64,000 nucleotides of DNA from Ditylenchus dipsaci (Eukaryota > Nematoda > Chromadorea > Rhabditida > Anguinidae). The stretch is from assembly GCA_004194705.1 (NCBI GenBank), contig SADC01001043.1:320768-384767 (forward strand), in the 5' to 3' direction. The notes under the pieces were generated by a model. It had not been told where the DNA came from, made no database searches, and saw only the letters and a program-made list of their open reading frames with translations. Shown here piece by piece: positions 22,480-34,060 of this stretch. The first letter of the stretch is position 1. The number at the start of each line of letters is the position of its first letter. The position numbers and the translations under genes were made by a program.

Positions 22480-22715
22480 CCACTCAATTAATCTTGACCC
22501 CCACCAGTTTGGGGACCAAGGCAAAATATTTTCATTTGAAATTTTTCATTTTAAAATTTCACAAAACAGGTTTCGAAAACAATATATTTGCACTTTTCGA
22601 TAATTTTTATGCAAAACAAATATTGGTATTAAACATGGAAAAAAATTTGCCTTGGTCCCCCAAGCTGATTTGCTGGTGGGGGTCACGGTTAATTGAGTGT
22701 TGGGGTAAAGATAAA
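22480..22715. mobile_element. palindrome with GGGGACCAAGGCAAA arms
   Basis: CCCCCACCACTCAATTAA / TTAATTGAGTGTTGGGG and GTTTGGGGACCAAGGCAAA / TTTGCCTTGGTCCCCCAAG are inverted. Non-coding. Confidence 0.6.
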
Positions 22716-22906
22716 GTGCTCCAATTTCTAATATAAAGGTTTTTTCGGCGCCCCCACTTTCCCTCCAAAACCTGACCTTTCGAAAATCGCTGTAACTACC
22801 CTTTCAAACAACAAGTTTGGGCTTAGCCCTTAGTATCGGGAGTACAGCATGTGGAAGTTGTGACTGATAATAGTTTTAAGCACATTTTCCGGGGTCTGGG
22901 ACATAG

Positions 22907-23153
22907 CCTATTCTCTCTAATAGAGCCACATTCCTCTGATTCAAAACCGTGTTTGTGGCATTGCGTTTTTGACTCACTTTTTAAAAACTTCTTTTATACA
23001 AGTTACCCCTTACTCTGTAGCCAATGAGATGAGCTACAAATAGAGAGGTGACTTGTATAAGCGTAGTCTTTAAAATTGGGTCAAAAACACAATGCCAAAA
23101 ACACGATTTTGAATAAGGGGGGGGGGGTGTGGTTCTATTAGAGAGAATACGGT
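22907..23153. mobile_element. TA-CCGTAT family MITE, degenerate left end
   Basis: The right end TTCTATTAGAGAGAATACGG is clean; the left reads CCTATTCTCTCTAATAGAGC. The interior has an inverted GTGGCATTGCGTTTTTGAC / GTCAAAAACACAATGCC pair and a G-run before the right arm. Confidence 0.65.
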
Positions 23154-23476
23154 ATCTTTAGGTACTTTTTACTTAAGTTTTGAAAGACATAAGTTTCGTG
23201 GAGCATTCTGCACTAGGGTCATTTTTTCAAACGTGAGAAAGTTGTTTGAGAAAGCTGAGTCAATAAATTAACACATTTTGTTGTTTCTGTCACTACAAAT
23301 TGGCTTAGTTTACTTGCTCGCTTTTGTTTGAGATATATAGCTTAGTCTTAGAGCTGCGATAAATGCCTTCATTGAAACACGAACATTGGTTAAAAATTAT
23401 TCTTTGCTTTATTGTTTGGCACATGTTAGTGTTTTAAAATCGATTTTTCGATAAAGCTAGGTTACTTTAATATCTA

Positions 23477-24265
23477 ACGGGTGGTCAAAAAGTTCCCGAT
23501 GGATTTTCAAAGCTTTATTTTTTATCATTTTTCTCATCATATCTCTGATCTGTTGATACCATTTTGTAGCCCTGAATCTCTTCTTTCAAATGGCATATTG
23601 CTTACAGCTTGACTATTTTGGATAAGTCACCATTTGGCTCCAAACACTTGCCTGGTCATTTTGAGAAGGTTACCAACGTTTTCATCACTTTAACTGGTCA
23701 AATTTTTTATTGAATTTCAAGCGTCACTACAAAATTTTGTCACCATGTTGTAGCGCAGCTTAATAGCTACAAAACCCATATTACAGAATGCTTTTTGAAG
23801 ATCTGAGTGTTGAGATATGGCATTTTGGAAAAATCAATTTCTTAAAAAATAACCAAAATCCGAAAAATTGGCAAAAACTTTCATTTTGGTCATTTTTTAA
23901 GAAATTGATTTTTTCCAAAAGACCATATCTCAACACTCAGATCTTCAAAATCATTCTGTAATATGGGTTTTGTAGCTATTGAGCTGCGCTACAACATGGT
24001 GACGAAATTTTGTAGTGACGCTTGAAATTCAATAAAAAATTTGACCAGTTAAAGTGATGAAAACGTTGGTAACCTTCTCAAAATGACCAGGCAAGTGTTT
24101 GGAGCCAAATGGTGACTTATCCAAAATAGTCAAGCTGTAAGCAATATGCCATTTGAAAGAAGAGATTCAGGGCTACAAAATGGTATCAACAGATCAGAGA
24201 TATGATAAGAAAAATGATAAACAATAAAGCTTTGAAAATCCATCGGGAACTTTTTGACCACCCGT
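23477..24265. mobile_element. 789-bp near-perfect palindrome with TA target site
   Basis: Starts ACGGGTGGTCAAAAAGTTCC and ends in the inverse, with TA on each side. Both arms of about 390 bp match with few changes (CCATTTTGTAGCCCTGAATC, GTGTTTGGAGCCAAATGG, AACATGGTGACAAAATTTTG and their inverses). Fragments of the same family occur at 26690-26960, 29860-30335, 32740-33030 and 41630-41740. It is non-coding. TA target and length fit a Tc1/mariner-type foldback element. Confidence 0.8.
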
Positions 24266-24647
24266 TAGTATAATTAAGATTTAATTTAAAAGTTAGAAAA
24301 ATATTAGTGAGACCTCGATTTAACGAAAAGCCGAAATCGGCGCGCCGAGCCGACAACCCTATTAGTGAGTAAGGCCTTCCAAATAACAACATTTTACAAA
24401 ATTTTTATCAAATTTTTGGCGCTAGTATCGAATAACCATCCCCCCTCCCCATAAATAGGACTTTTTCAAAAATCGCTGTAACTATTCTTTCAAACAACAA
24501 GTCTAAAATTAGCCCTTAAAGATGCATGGTCACCTTTTTTGAATTTATCCCCGCCAATTCAAAAAATTTCCGAATCATTGTACTTCTGTACAGATTTTTT
24601 AGCTTGGTTTCTAACAAAACAAGGCCTAGAATTTAATTTTAGGTATA

Positions 24648-25083
24648 CAGTCGACGCTCTTACTTAGGACACCGCTCACTTAGGACAGAAGTTCGTTCCC
24701 ACCTCGAGTCCGACATTTTTTAGCTCTATTTTGTAAAAAAAATTCTGGTTCTGTATTTAAAGTCTGGTCCCAAATATCGCAAGGATTCCGATTTTTCCGA
24801 TCGTTTTCTAAAAACCCTAAATTTTTTGCTCTGAAAAAGCAAAAGCTCTTAGTTAGGACAGGTTTTATATCGGAAATACCTGTTTTTTGATAAGAGTTTT
24901 GGCTTTTTTAGAGCAAAAACATTGGGTTTTTAAAAAACGATCGGCAAAATCAGAATCCTCACAATATTTGCGACCAGACTGTCAAAACAGAACTAGCAAA
25001 GTTATTAAAAACTTAAAGTAAAAAAGTGTCAAACCCGGCAAGTTGGCCGGTCCCTTGGGTGTCCTAAGTAAAAGCGTCGACTG
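24648..25083. mobile_element. pogo-like palindrome, 436 bp, TA target site
   Basis: CAGTCGACGCTCTTACTTAG to CTAAGTAAAAGCGTCGACTG flanked by TA. Arms share TCCGACA, CCAAATATCGCAAGGATTCC and CCGATCGTTTTCT with the element at 21594-22019. Confidence 0.75.
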
Positions 25084-25667
25084 TAGTTGCATTAGAAACC
25101 AAGTTAAAAAATCCGCACTTCTGTAGAAGTCCAATGATCCGGAAAAAATTTCGATTGGCGGGACAAAATTTGTAAGAGAAAACCATGCCTCTTCAAGCCT
25201 GAGAGTTGGCCAGCGTCTAAAAGTTGTGACTAACAAATGTTTTACGCCCTTTTTAGAGGGTTTAGGACTTCTATTTGGACTTAGATTTTAGAAGGAAAAA
25301 TTATTAGGGGGGGGGGGGCTTTGCTACTAGGGTCAAATAATTAAAAATAATTTTGCACTTTTTTAAAACTTGACTTTATTTTTAGGTTATTAACTGCAAG
25401 GAGGTAAATAACTCCAAAGTAAATCGAATGGCATAACCTTCTAAGCCTCTTCTGTTATTGAGAAGCAAAGTAAAAAAGCAGGAGTATTCCCACAGGTCTG
25501 ATATACAAACAGCAGCCAAGACTTTTTCGCCCAAAAAAACTAAAGAAAGCGTCATTTCTATTTGGAGTTGAGGCATTGATTGTTGGGTGCAAATTCTTTT
25601 TCTACGAGGTCATGACTTGAACTTCTGGATATTTGCTACTAAAGCTATTTTTTTGTGACCAATTAAG

Positions 25668-28600
25668 ATGGTGGACTGGCTGGGCATTCTAGCCATTGTA
25701 TTTTTCTATTTGCTGATTCTAGTAGTGGGAATATGGGCAGGAAGGAAGACGGATGAACAAAAAACAGGCATAGGCGAGCAAACTGAAGAGGTCATGTTAG
25801 CTGGCAGAAATATTGGCACTTTAGTGGGAATATTTACGATGACAGGCAAGTTTTTCAAGAGTGATAACACTAAAAGTACCATGTAATGAAAGATCTGGTT
25901 TTGCCGAAGACATTAAAAAACTTAGACATAAATCACAAGCTAAGCAAAAAAAGTTTGGTTTATTTTTAAAAGCAGTCTGAGGGCATCAATATCAGATCGA
26001 ACGCAAAACTAATGAAAAGTGTGACGGTTCCAACAAATTGGTGGTCTCCGCCTTTTCAAAATGCGCAGCCCAACCCCCTTTAAAGAGGAGGAGGGGAAAA
26101 AAAATTTATCAAAAAAAATTTAGCGGAAACAAAATTTATATCCGAGAAAAATTGATTGCAATAGGCCGTTTTTTTTTCAATTCGCTTCTAAAAAAGTTAT
26201 CACTATTTTAAATCGGTTGAATTTCTTCGGTCACCCTGTAAAATATAGTGTGGTTGAGGAACAGTGCGGTTGAGAAATTGGTTGTTGAAGAGTATGTGTA
26301 GAGCAAATTCTTGACAAAAAAAATTACTTTTTTGAAACACACTGTAAAGACATATTTATTTTCAGCTACCTGGGTAGGAGGTGCCTACATTAATGGAACT
26401 GCTGAAGCTTTGTACAACGGTGGAATATTGGGATGTCAAGCTCCGGTAATCATTGTTGAATCTTATTCATATGTTGAGTTCCCTCTATTTCAGATTGGAT
26501 ATGCACTTTCGCTAGTGTTAGGGGGTGTGCTCTTTGCAAGAAGGATGCGAGAAGCTGTAAATTTTTTAAAAAGAGTTATTATTTGTACAAAAAGTGTTTA
26601 GGGATATATCACAATGCTGGACCCTTTCCAAGTAAACCTTTTTATTAAGAAATTGCAATGAAATATCAATATATCAAAGTAAAAGGTGATTCACGAAATT
26701 TTTCTAACTTGTTTAGCACTGCCATCCCAAAGTTCAAGAGCTACGAAAATCATTTTACAAATTATCTTAAAAAATTTGAGTGCTGAAATATGGCTTTTTT
26801 GAAAATATATAGATTTCTTTTAACAATGACGAAAATCCGAAAAAGTTAAAGAAACTTGGAATTTAGTCATTTATTCATGAAAATTGTTTTTCGAAGGCCA
26901 TATTTCAATACTCAAATTTTTTAAAAATGATTTTGTAAAATCATTAAGAATGGCTTTTATTTTACATTGAACATGCCTTTTTAGATAAAATATGGACAAA
27001 GAGTGGGTGGCTTGATGTTTTTTCCAGCTTTGCTTGGCGAAGTATTTTGGTCTGCTGCTATACTGTCTGCCTTAGGTAATCTGGGCAAAACTTTTGTTTT
27101 TTGTGATTAAAATGATTGGTTTACAGGAGCTACTTTGTCTGTTATTCTTGGCTTGAATATGAATGCTTCGGTAAGTACCCATGCAGTTGTTAAAATGTTT
27201 CTTTTTGTCTTACCGTAAATGCTCTAATAGGCCGACATGTCGGGTTATATTTGAATCAACCGAAAATCATATAATTTTGAGTTCAATCTCCAGATTTCGG
27301 GTAAAAATCCAAAATCCAAAAAGTGGAATCAGTAGAATTTGCGAGAGTTGAAAAAACGCAAAAAACAGCTTTGCGAAAAAAATTCTTCAGTCTGAGATAT
27401 AAGTTCTCAAATACGGAGTTTGCAGGTTATATTATCTGCATTTATTGCTGTATTCTACACTTTTACTGGTGGCTTATACGCTGTGGCATACACCGACGTT
27501 GTCCAGTTGTTTTGCATTTTCATTGGCTTGGTAAATTTTTGTACTTATCTAGCGCCCAGCCACTATTTTAACATTATCATTTAGTGGGTGTGCGTGCCTG
27601 CCTCCCTTCTCCAGGACAAAACCACAGACATTTCGGCAAATCCATCTGGTTGGATCGGTGAAGTAGGAGGGTTCCGAGAAAAAAGTTTATGGGTTGACTG
27701 TATGTTGCTGCTTATTTTCGGAGGAATTCCTTGGCAGGTTGGTTTAAACTAGTTTTGAAAGAAATTATCTTATTCTATTATTCATAGGTGTATTTCCAAC
27801 GAGTGCTGTCGTCTAGAACATCAGAGGGAGCTCAAAAACTATCATTTATTGCTGGTGCAGGCTGCCTAATGATGGCTATTCCACCCGCTTTGATTGGTGC
27901 AATCGCACGGAATACAGGTAAATTGACATTACTACAGAGCCTCGATCTTGAAATTTTGAAAATTAGTACATTTGAAGATACTGTGGCCAAAAAAATTCCA
28001 ATGCTTTTTTGAGGCTATCAAAAATACGGTATTAACTTAAAATCCTCAAAAAAAATTGGAATTCTGAATAATTACAAATTTTTTTAATAAGTACAGCTCT
28101 TCTGGTAGCCGCTTTATTAGAAATGCCGTTTAATTTGAGAAAACACAGCAATATAAGTTTATGACTAAAAAAAATTTCATTTTTAAGTTTTTGTAGTACA
28201 GTCCACTCTCGACACCGCCTCAAGTTCGTTCCCGCCTAGGGTCCGACACTTTTTTTAACCCGATTTTCGAAGTCTTTTGCCAAACCTGATTCGTCAGTCT
28301 GATCAGAAAAATCGTACAGATTCTGATTCCACCAATCAGTTCTCGAGATTGCCACAAGTTTGCCGAAAAGACCCGCGGCTTTCGATATAAGAACACCTTT
28401 TTTAAAAATTAGGTGTGCTTATATCGAGAGCCGCGGGTCTTTTCGGCAAACTTGTGGCTACCTCGAGAAGTGATTGGTGGAATCCGAATCTGTACGATTT
28501 TTCTGATCAGACTGACGAATCAGGTTTGGCAAAAGACTTCGAAAATCGGGTTAAAAAAGAAAAGAAAGAAGACCCTAGGCGGGAACGAACTTGAGGGGGT

Positions 28601-31600
28601 GTGCTTATATCGAGAGTGGACTGTAATTATCTACAGTAGAACCTCGTTATAAGATACACCCAATATAAGATACACCTCGTTATAAGATACACCTGGGTCC
28701 GGCCCCAAGTTAAATAACTCCCGTCAAATTACCCCCCTATATAAGATACACGTCGTTATAAGATACAGCTGGGGTCGGTCCCTGGGTGTATCTTATAACA
28801 AGGTTCGACTGTACGTAGAACTTTTTTTCGATGCTGAACATAAGCAGTTCATTTAGCGCAACTGGACATTTTGACCTTTGAAAAAGCCAAATAAAAAAAC
28901 GATATGGATATAGACTCGGGCGAATAAAGAGTGGCATTTCGACGCTACTCGGTTACAACATCCCCGTCCCCCTCAAGCAGCTTTCCGAAAATACAAAACT
29001 CCGACACCCCCTTCCCTCTATAATTCAATGACAGTTGACTAAAAAATTTATTTGCAGACTGGCGTCTAACAGAATATTCGCCCTGGGGCAATGGCACAAA
29101 AAGTGAACATATTCCAGCTGATCAAACAAGTTGGTTTTTAGACAAATTAATATTCAGCTGCTTGCCAAACGACCCTGTTGTTCTATTTAGGCATGGTTGT
29201 ACCACTGGTGTTCCAGTATCTTACGCCCAAATGGGTCACTTTTATAGGTGATCTGGTTTTTTAAAAAGAAAATTATAACAAAAAATGCTCTAGGACTGGG
29301 AGCAGTTTCTGCAGCAGTAATGTCTTCAGCTGACTCATCGGTCCTGTCAGCAGCTTCGATGTTTGCCCACAACATTTGGAAACTGACTATAAGACCACAT
29401 GTAAACATTTTGTGAATCTTTTTGTTGATAAAAAGCTTGAAATTCTTTTAATAATTTTCTCTAAGGAGTAAGTCAAAGCCAGGGGTGTGCACGGGCCGGC
29501 TCGCGTGCCCTCGGGGCCCAGCCGACCCGTACCCACTTTTTAAAAACATAAGTCGGCCCGAAGAATTTATTCTCGTAGCTGAGATTACAGGTTACAAAAC
29601 GTATCTCACCATTTATGAATTTTAAGATATTTTTCAAATTTAGGCAAAATTTTTATTCAATTTTCATAAATGGTGAGCTACGTTTTGTAGCCTGGAATCT
29701 CAGCTACGAGAATAAATTCTTCGGGCCGACTTATGTATTTAAAAAGTAGGTTCGGGCCGTCCCGTGCCTACCCTTGGTAAAAGCTCGTAATCGACTTTTG
29801 AGCTTAATTTTAGAAATGAAAATTGTGCGATAAAAATTTTCAAATATACAGTTTTTTTGCCCGTAATCTTTTATTTCAAACCAAATACCAACTTTTTATT
29901 TGTGATAATATATGTCTGGAAATTTAGCTCCAAACACTCGTAAGGTCATTTTGAGAAGTTGACAAGCATTTTCAACACTTTAATTACCCATCCCACCCCC
30001 CCCCGTCCAATCCCTCCTGTAATATACCCCCCCCCCCAATAATTTTTAGGCTTAGCCCTTAGGTTTCGAGCCGTAGTCATAAGGCTTAGGGACAACACGT
30101 GATAATTTCACCACTTTTCCAAAAAAAAGTATGGTTTTGGGTTACCTGAAAAATTATTGGGGAGGGGGGGGGGGGGTTATATTACAGTAGCTTTGTTTTG
30201 GGGGCGGGCGGGGCTGGGAGGTTATATGACAGTAGCGTCAAAATTTTGATAAATTAAAGTGTTGAAAATGCTTGTCAACTTCTCAAAATGATCTTACTAG
30301 TGTTCGGAGCTAAATAGCCAGACATATGTTATCACAAATGAAAAGTTGATATATGGTTTGAAAGAAAAGACTCCGGCACCCGAAAATCTCAAAATCGACA
30401 TCAGAATTTTTCGATTTCCGAGGGTTGAAAAATAACTTTCCATGAGGAGTAAATAGAGTAAATGGGTATATAAAAAAATTATTGGTACAAAAAATTAAAA
30501 AAAATGTCTTGTCTTTCAAGCCAATTTGACCGAGGGGAAGGCGATTTGGGTCCAAGTTCAATTTAGCCCACTAAAACTAGTTGGAAGATAATTGAATAAA
30601 AATTTAGGCATCTGAAAGGAAGTAATCTTTGTCATGCGTATTGCAATAATCGCTGTATGATTTTTTCTATATCGAAAAATTCCCAAATAAAAAATATTTT
30701 AAGGTCGGAATACTTGCATCTGTCATGGCTTTGACCATTAACTCAATCTATGGACTCTGGTATTTGTGTGCTGATTTGGTAAGCGATTTGTTATAGAAAC
30801 TGGAAGAATAAAAAAATTTCAAAAACCGTTTTTGGTCTTTTACCAATTTTTTCGGCCTTTGGCTACAAAACCGAAAATTTCGGTTGGTGGACATCCTTAT
30901 TTCAAAGTACTAAGAATAAAACGCTTGTTATCAAACTTTAGATGCTGTTTGATTATCCACTATTTTTTCAAACTAATTCGAATTGCTGAAGACACATTCA
31001 ATGCCGAAAAATTGATAAGCAATGAATGAAATGGCACGTCAAAAAAACTTTTTAGTTTTTGACACCCACATACAAATAATCAGAGATTTTCTCGGAATCA
31101 CGATTTATCTCAAATCGGAATCTTTTTGGTGGTTGAGATTTTGGTGGTTTATCCTGATGATGAAATTCCTATCTTTATGCAGTCAATTGTGGCTACACAG
31201 TTAACTCTCGCCCCACAGTCAACTCTCATCGTAGTGCGAAACTCTGTATAGTGCTGTTTTAAGCGTCCCAGCAGTGTTTTCAAAAGTCAAGGTCAAGTTC
31301 AAGGTCAAGGTCAAAATAAAACTTGACTTTAAAACTTCAAGGTCGTTTTTCTCGATTTTTAGTAAGGAAAATGGGTCTGAATTTTTTCCTTTCCCTTAAA
31401 GTCAAGATTTTGCGCTGAACAAAACGTACTTTTCAGAATAACGATATAATTTTTGCACGATGAGATATAGCCTAAAGTCAAGGTAAAATCACCTTGATTT
31501 TAGCGAAAGTCGAGGTCAAGGTAAAAATCGAGAAAAACGACCTTGAAGTTTTAAAGGCAAGTTTTACCTTGACCTTGACCTTGACTTTTGAAAACACTGG

Positions 31601-33805
31601 TCCCCAGCGACATGCCGATCTAAAACCAATGCGATAAAAAAAAAGACAGATATTAGGCAGCAGTATTTAGCTAACGAATCATAGCGACTGTCGTAGTAAA
31701 ATGACCGAAATCTACATCACCGGTCATTTTTGTATTGAATGACCGCTCATATGACCATTGGTCAAGCATAGGTGCGAACCAGGGCTGCCTCGGATATGAA
31801 AAAATATCGGATCGGATATCAAATGTCAAAAAATGCCGGATATTTCATGTCGGATATCGGATATCCGATGCAGCCTTGGTGCGAACACATATAAAGCTGA
31901 AGAACTCATAGGAACAATTTTTTTTCTTTTATCACCATTTGTTTGCAGGTATATGTAGTTCTGTTCCCACAACTGCTGTGTGTGGTCTACTTTGAGAGAA
32001 GCAATACGTATGGGTGTTTGCTGGGCTATGCTAGTATGTGTATTTGCACTCTTTTGTTTCTCATACCTCAAACATATAATTTACTATTAAGTGGGTCTTT
32101 TGATGCGTCTCTCTGGGGGTGAGCCTATGGTAAGAATTATTTTTTTACAAGTTTGGCAATTTTAAAAATATTGTCTTCAGTTGTTTTTCCCAGCTACTAT
32201 TCACTATCCAATGTACGATGTGGAAACTGGCACTCAATATTTTCCTTTCAAAACTGTGTCTATGCTTGTTTCACTGTCTTGGTAAGTTAGAAAAGTTTGG
32301 AGAGAAATTGTTTGGCGCTACTCGGTTTTACCTCCTCCCCCGAACACCTCCTCGGGAATAACTCCGCCCCTCCTCGCCCCGATAATTTTTAGGCTTAGGA
32401 GCTAGGCTCAGCCCTTATACTTAGGCTTTGGGCCCTAGGCATTAGACTTAGGGACAACTCGTACTAATTTTAGCATTTTTTAGCACATCTTCCTTTTCGT
32501 TCAAAATCGGCCCCTTTTAAGTCTATTTCCAGCCTAATACAGCCTTAAATCTCTTCGAAAACGGTCAAAATGGGTACTTTTGGTGATCCAGAAACTCGAT
32601 TTTTTATTGACCAGAACTCAATAATAATGTCTTTTTGAACTCCTAAGGCGATTTGGGAACATTTAAAAAAAAGTTGATTTGGGGCGGGGGGGGTTATATG
32701 CAAGTAGCGCCGAAATTCGTTTCACGAAAATATTCCAAACATATAGTTTTGTAGCCTTTTCTTCCTCTTTCAAATAGTACATGAAGCTAATTAAGATCAT
32801 TGTTGAAAAATCAGCAGTTGGTTTCAAACACATGTGAAGTCATTTGGGAAACTGACGAGCATTTTAATCTTTTTAGCTGATCAAAAGTTCAATTTGGATA
32901 AAGCGATTTAACAACATCCTAGCAGAATTTCTCATTGCAGCCTAAGAGTTAGAATACCTACTTTAAAGAATAGTTTTTGAAAATCTTATGGTTGAAATAT
33001 GACCTATTAAAAAAAAGTTCTTCAAACAACAACTAAATTCCATGTTTTTTTAATTTAGGAGCTACTGGAATATACCCCTTCCAAAAAAGCTACTGTAATC
33101 CCACCCAATAATTTAGGCTTTGGCTTAGGCAAGGTCTAGGCCTCCGGCTTAGGGTTAGGCTCATGGCCTATCCATCACTAGCAAGGGCTTTTGTACAACT
33201 TTTTATTTCAAAAATAGGGGTTTAGGTACCCTCCAAAAATATTGGAAAAGGTATATTCCAGTAGCTTTTTTAGGTGGGGTATATTCCAGTAGAAATTCCA
33301 ATTTTTTTCAATTTTATCAATTTCAAGGCCCCATCTTGAATGAAGCCTGATTAGACTTAAAAAAGCGAATTCTAATAAAACTCCGCCTTCTAATAGGGCC
33401 ACACCTTCGAAAAGCGTTGAAAAATAAGGCCCTTGGTACTTATTAAAAAAGTACAAAAATAGAAAATCACAAGCCTTTTAATTGAAAAAACTTTCTGTAA
33501 TACTTATTGAACTGTTCTATTATAGTTGTGTATTTGGATCTCTGGCCACAGAATACCTGTTTAAGTCAGGCAGATTGTCTCCGGAATTAGATGTGCTTGG
33601 ATGTGTGGTTAATATAGACTCCCAAAGAGTTATTTTGCCCAGTGACACCAGTTTCAACGTGAGCTGTGAGACTCTAGCCATGCAGAAAATAAGGTCTGAC
33701 AACAGCATGGTCAACGTGGAAAATGGCTACTCCAATGGAGGAGGCTTGTTGACTGAGAGCACAGCTCTGCATCCTAACCACCACGATTATGGAGCTGGCA
33801 GATAA
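25668..33805 (+). CDS. cho-1: high-affinity choline transporter, SLC5A7 / CHO-1 type
   Basis: Sodium- and chloride-coupled choline uptake at cholinergic nerve endings. Exons: 25668-25845, 26366-26445, 26494-26556, 26602-26631, 26985-27075, 27127-27170, 27426-27530, 27585-27737, 27788-27917, 29058-29129, 29191-29247, 29294-29400, 30619-30654, 30704-30778, 31949-32033, 32092-32129, 32181-32281, 33526-33805. All phases join, giving 574 residues, the family's usual length. Landmarks in order: [212 protein letters not shown]. Multi-span membrane protein with a cytosolic C-tail. Intron 1 has a GC donor (ACAG|gcaagt). Exon 13 has two possible acceptors: 30619 keeps frame, while the better-looking site at 30608 would add ASER but shift frame. 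Introns 4, 6, 9, 12, 14 and 17 are enlarged by mobile elements. Confidence 0.95.
26690..26960. mobile_element. foldback relic in cho-1 intron 4
   Basis: Inverted arms TTTTTTGAAAATATATAGAT / ATTGTTTTTCGAAGGCCATA and AAAATTTGAGTGCTGAAATA / TATTTCAATACTCAAATTTT around GACGAAAATCCGAAAAAGTT. Shares wording with the 789-bp palindrome upstream. Confidence 0.55.
27213..27417. mobile_element. TA-CCGTAT family MITE abutting the exon 7 acceptor of cho-1
   Basis: It starts TACCGTAAATGCTCTAATAG and carries the family core (AAGTGGAATCAGTAGAATTT, AAAACAGCTTTGCGAAAA). It ends at AAATACGG, eight bases before the splice AG (AGTTTGCAG). The right terminus is shortened. Confidence 0.6.
28199..28623. mobile_element. 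pogo-like palindrome in cho-1 intron 9, TA target site
   Basis: CAGTCCACTCTCGACACC to ..TATATCGAGAGTGGACTG with TA flanks. The arms mirror through GTTCGTTCCCGCCTAGGGTC, CAGTCTGATCAGAAAAATCG and AGACCCGCGGCTTTCGATAT. Confidence 0.8.
28634..28811. mobile_element. short pogo-like element in cho-1 intron 9
   Basis: CAGTAGAACCTCGTTATAAG to CTTATAACAAGGTTCGACTG with TA flanks. The interior repeats TATAAGATACACC five times in both orientations. Confidence 0.75.
29480..29776. mobile_element. hAT-type MITE in cho-1 intron 12, 8-bp target duplication
   Basis: Starts CAGGGGTGTGCACGGGCC and ends GTGCCTACCCTTG. Flanks GTCAAAGC (29472-29479) and GTAAAAGC (29777-29784) differ at one base. Long inverted arms (AAGTCGGCCCGAAGAATTTA, TTCTCGTAGCTGAGATT). 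Confidence 0.75.
29860..30335. mobile_element. foldback element with poly-C/poly-G hairpin nested inside, cho-1 intron 12
   Basis: The outer arms TATATGTCTGGAAATTTAGC / AGCTAAATAGCCAGACATAT and GACAAGCATTTTCAACACTT / inverse enclose a poly-C hairpin (CTGTAATATACCCCCCC..GGGGGGTTATATTACAG). The inner hairpin has the AATAATTTTTAGGCTTAG core. Confidence 0.6.
31272..31599. mobile_element. hAT-type palindrome with AAGGTCAAGGTCAA arms, cho-1 intron 14
   Basis: Starts CAGTGTTTTCAAAAGTCAAG and ends in the inverse. Flanks GTCCCAG (left, one base short) and GTCCCCAG (right) indicate an 8-bp duplication. The arms repeat AAGGTCA up to five times. Confidence 0.7.
31780..31878. mobile_element. 99-bp hAT-type MITE with perfect 8-bp target duplication
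   Basis: CAGGGCTGCCTCGGATAT to ATCCGATGCAGCCTTG, flanked by identical GTGCGAAC at 31772-31779 and 31879-31886. The interior is five copies of a CGGATAT unit. Confidence 0.85.
32310..33295. mobile_element. cluster of GGCGCTACT / CAGTAGC hairpins in cho-1 intron 17
   Basis: Two hairpins of one family: about 32310-32712 (GGCGCTACTCGG .. GCAAGTAGCGCC) and 33058-33293 (GAGCTACTGGAATATACC .. TATTCCAGTAG). Each has a C-run, TTAGGCTTAGG-like core and G-run. Fragments of the 789-bp foldback family lie between them (32740-33030). Confidence 0.6.
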
Positions 33806-33849
33806 TAGTAATAAAAGTCGAATTTGAAAAAATATTATATTGTTAATAT

Positions 33850-34060
33850 TACTAGTTTTTGGCGCTACTGTAATATACCCCATCCGCCCCCCCCCCTTAA
33901 TAATTTTTAGGCTTAGGAATTAGGCTTAGCCCTTACCCCGTAGGAATCAGGCTCAGGGAAAACGCGTAATAATTACACCACTTTTCCAAAAAAAGTATTG
34001 TTTTGGGTACCTGAAAAATTATTGGGGGGGGCGGGTATATGACAGTAGCGTCTAGTCTTT
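33850..34060. mobile_element. GGCGCTACTGTAATATACCCC hairpin
   Basis: GGCGCTACTGTAATATACCC at the left and GGGTATATGACAGTAGCGTC at the right, with C-run/G-run arms, AATAATTTTTAGGCTTAGG and CCACTTTTCCAAAAAAAGTA. Same family as the hairpins in cho-1 introns. Confidence 0.65.
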
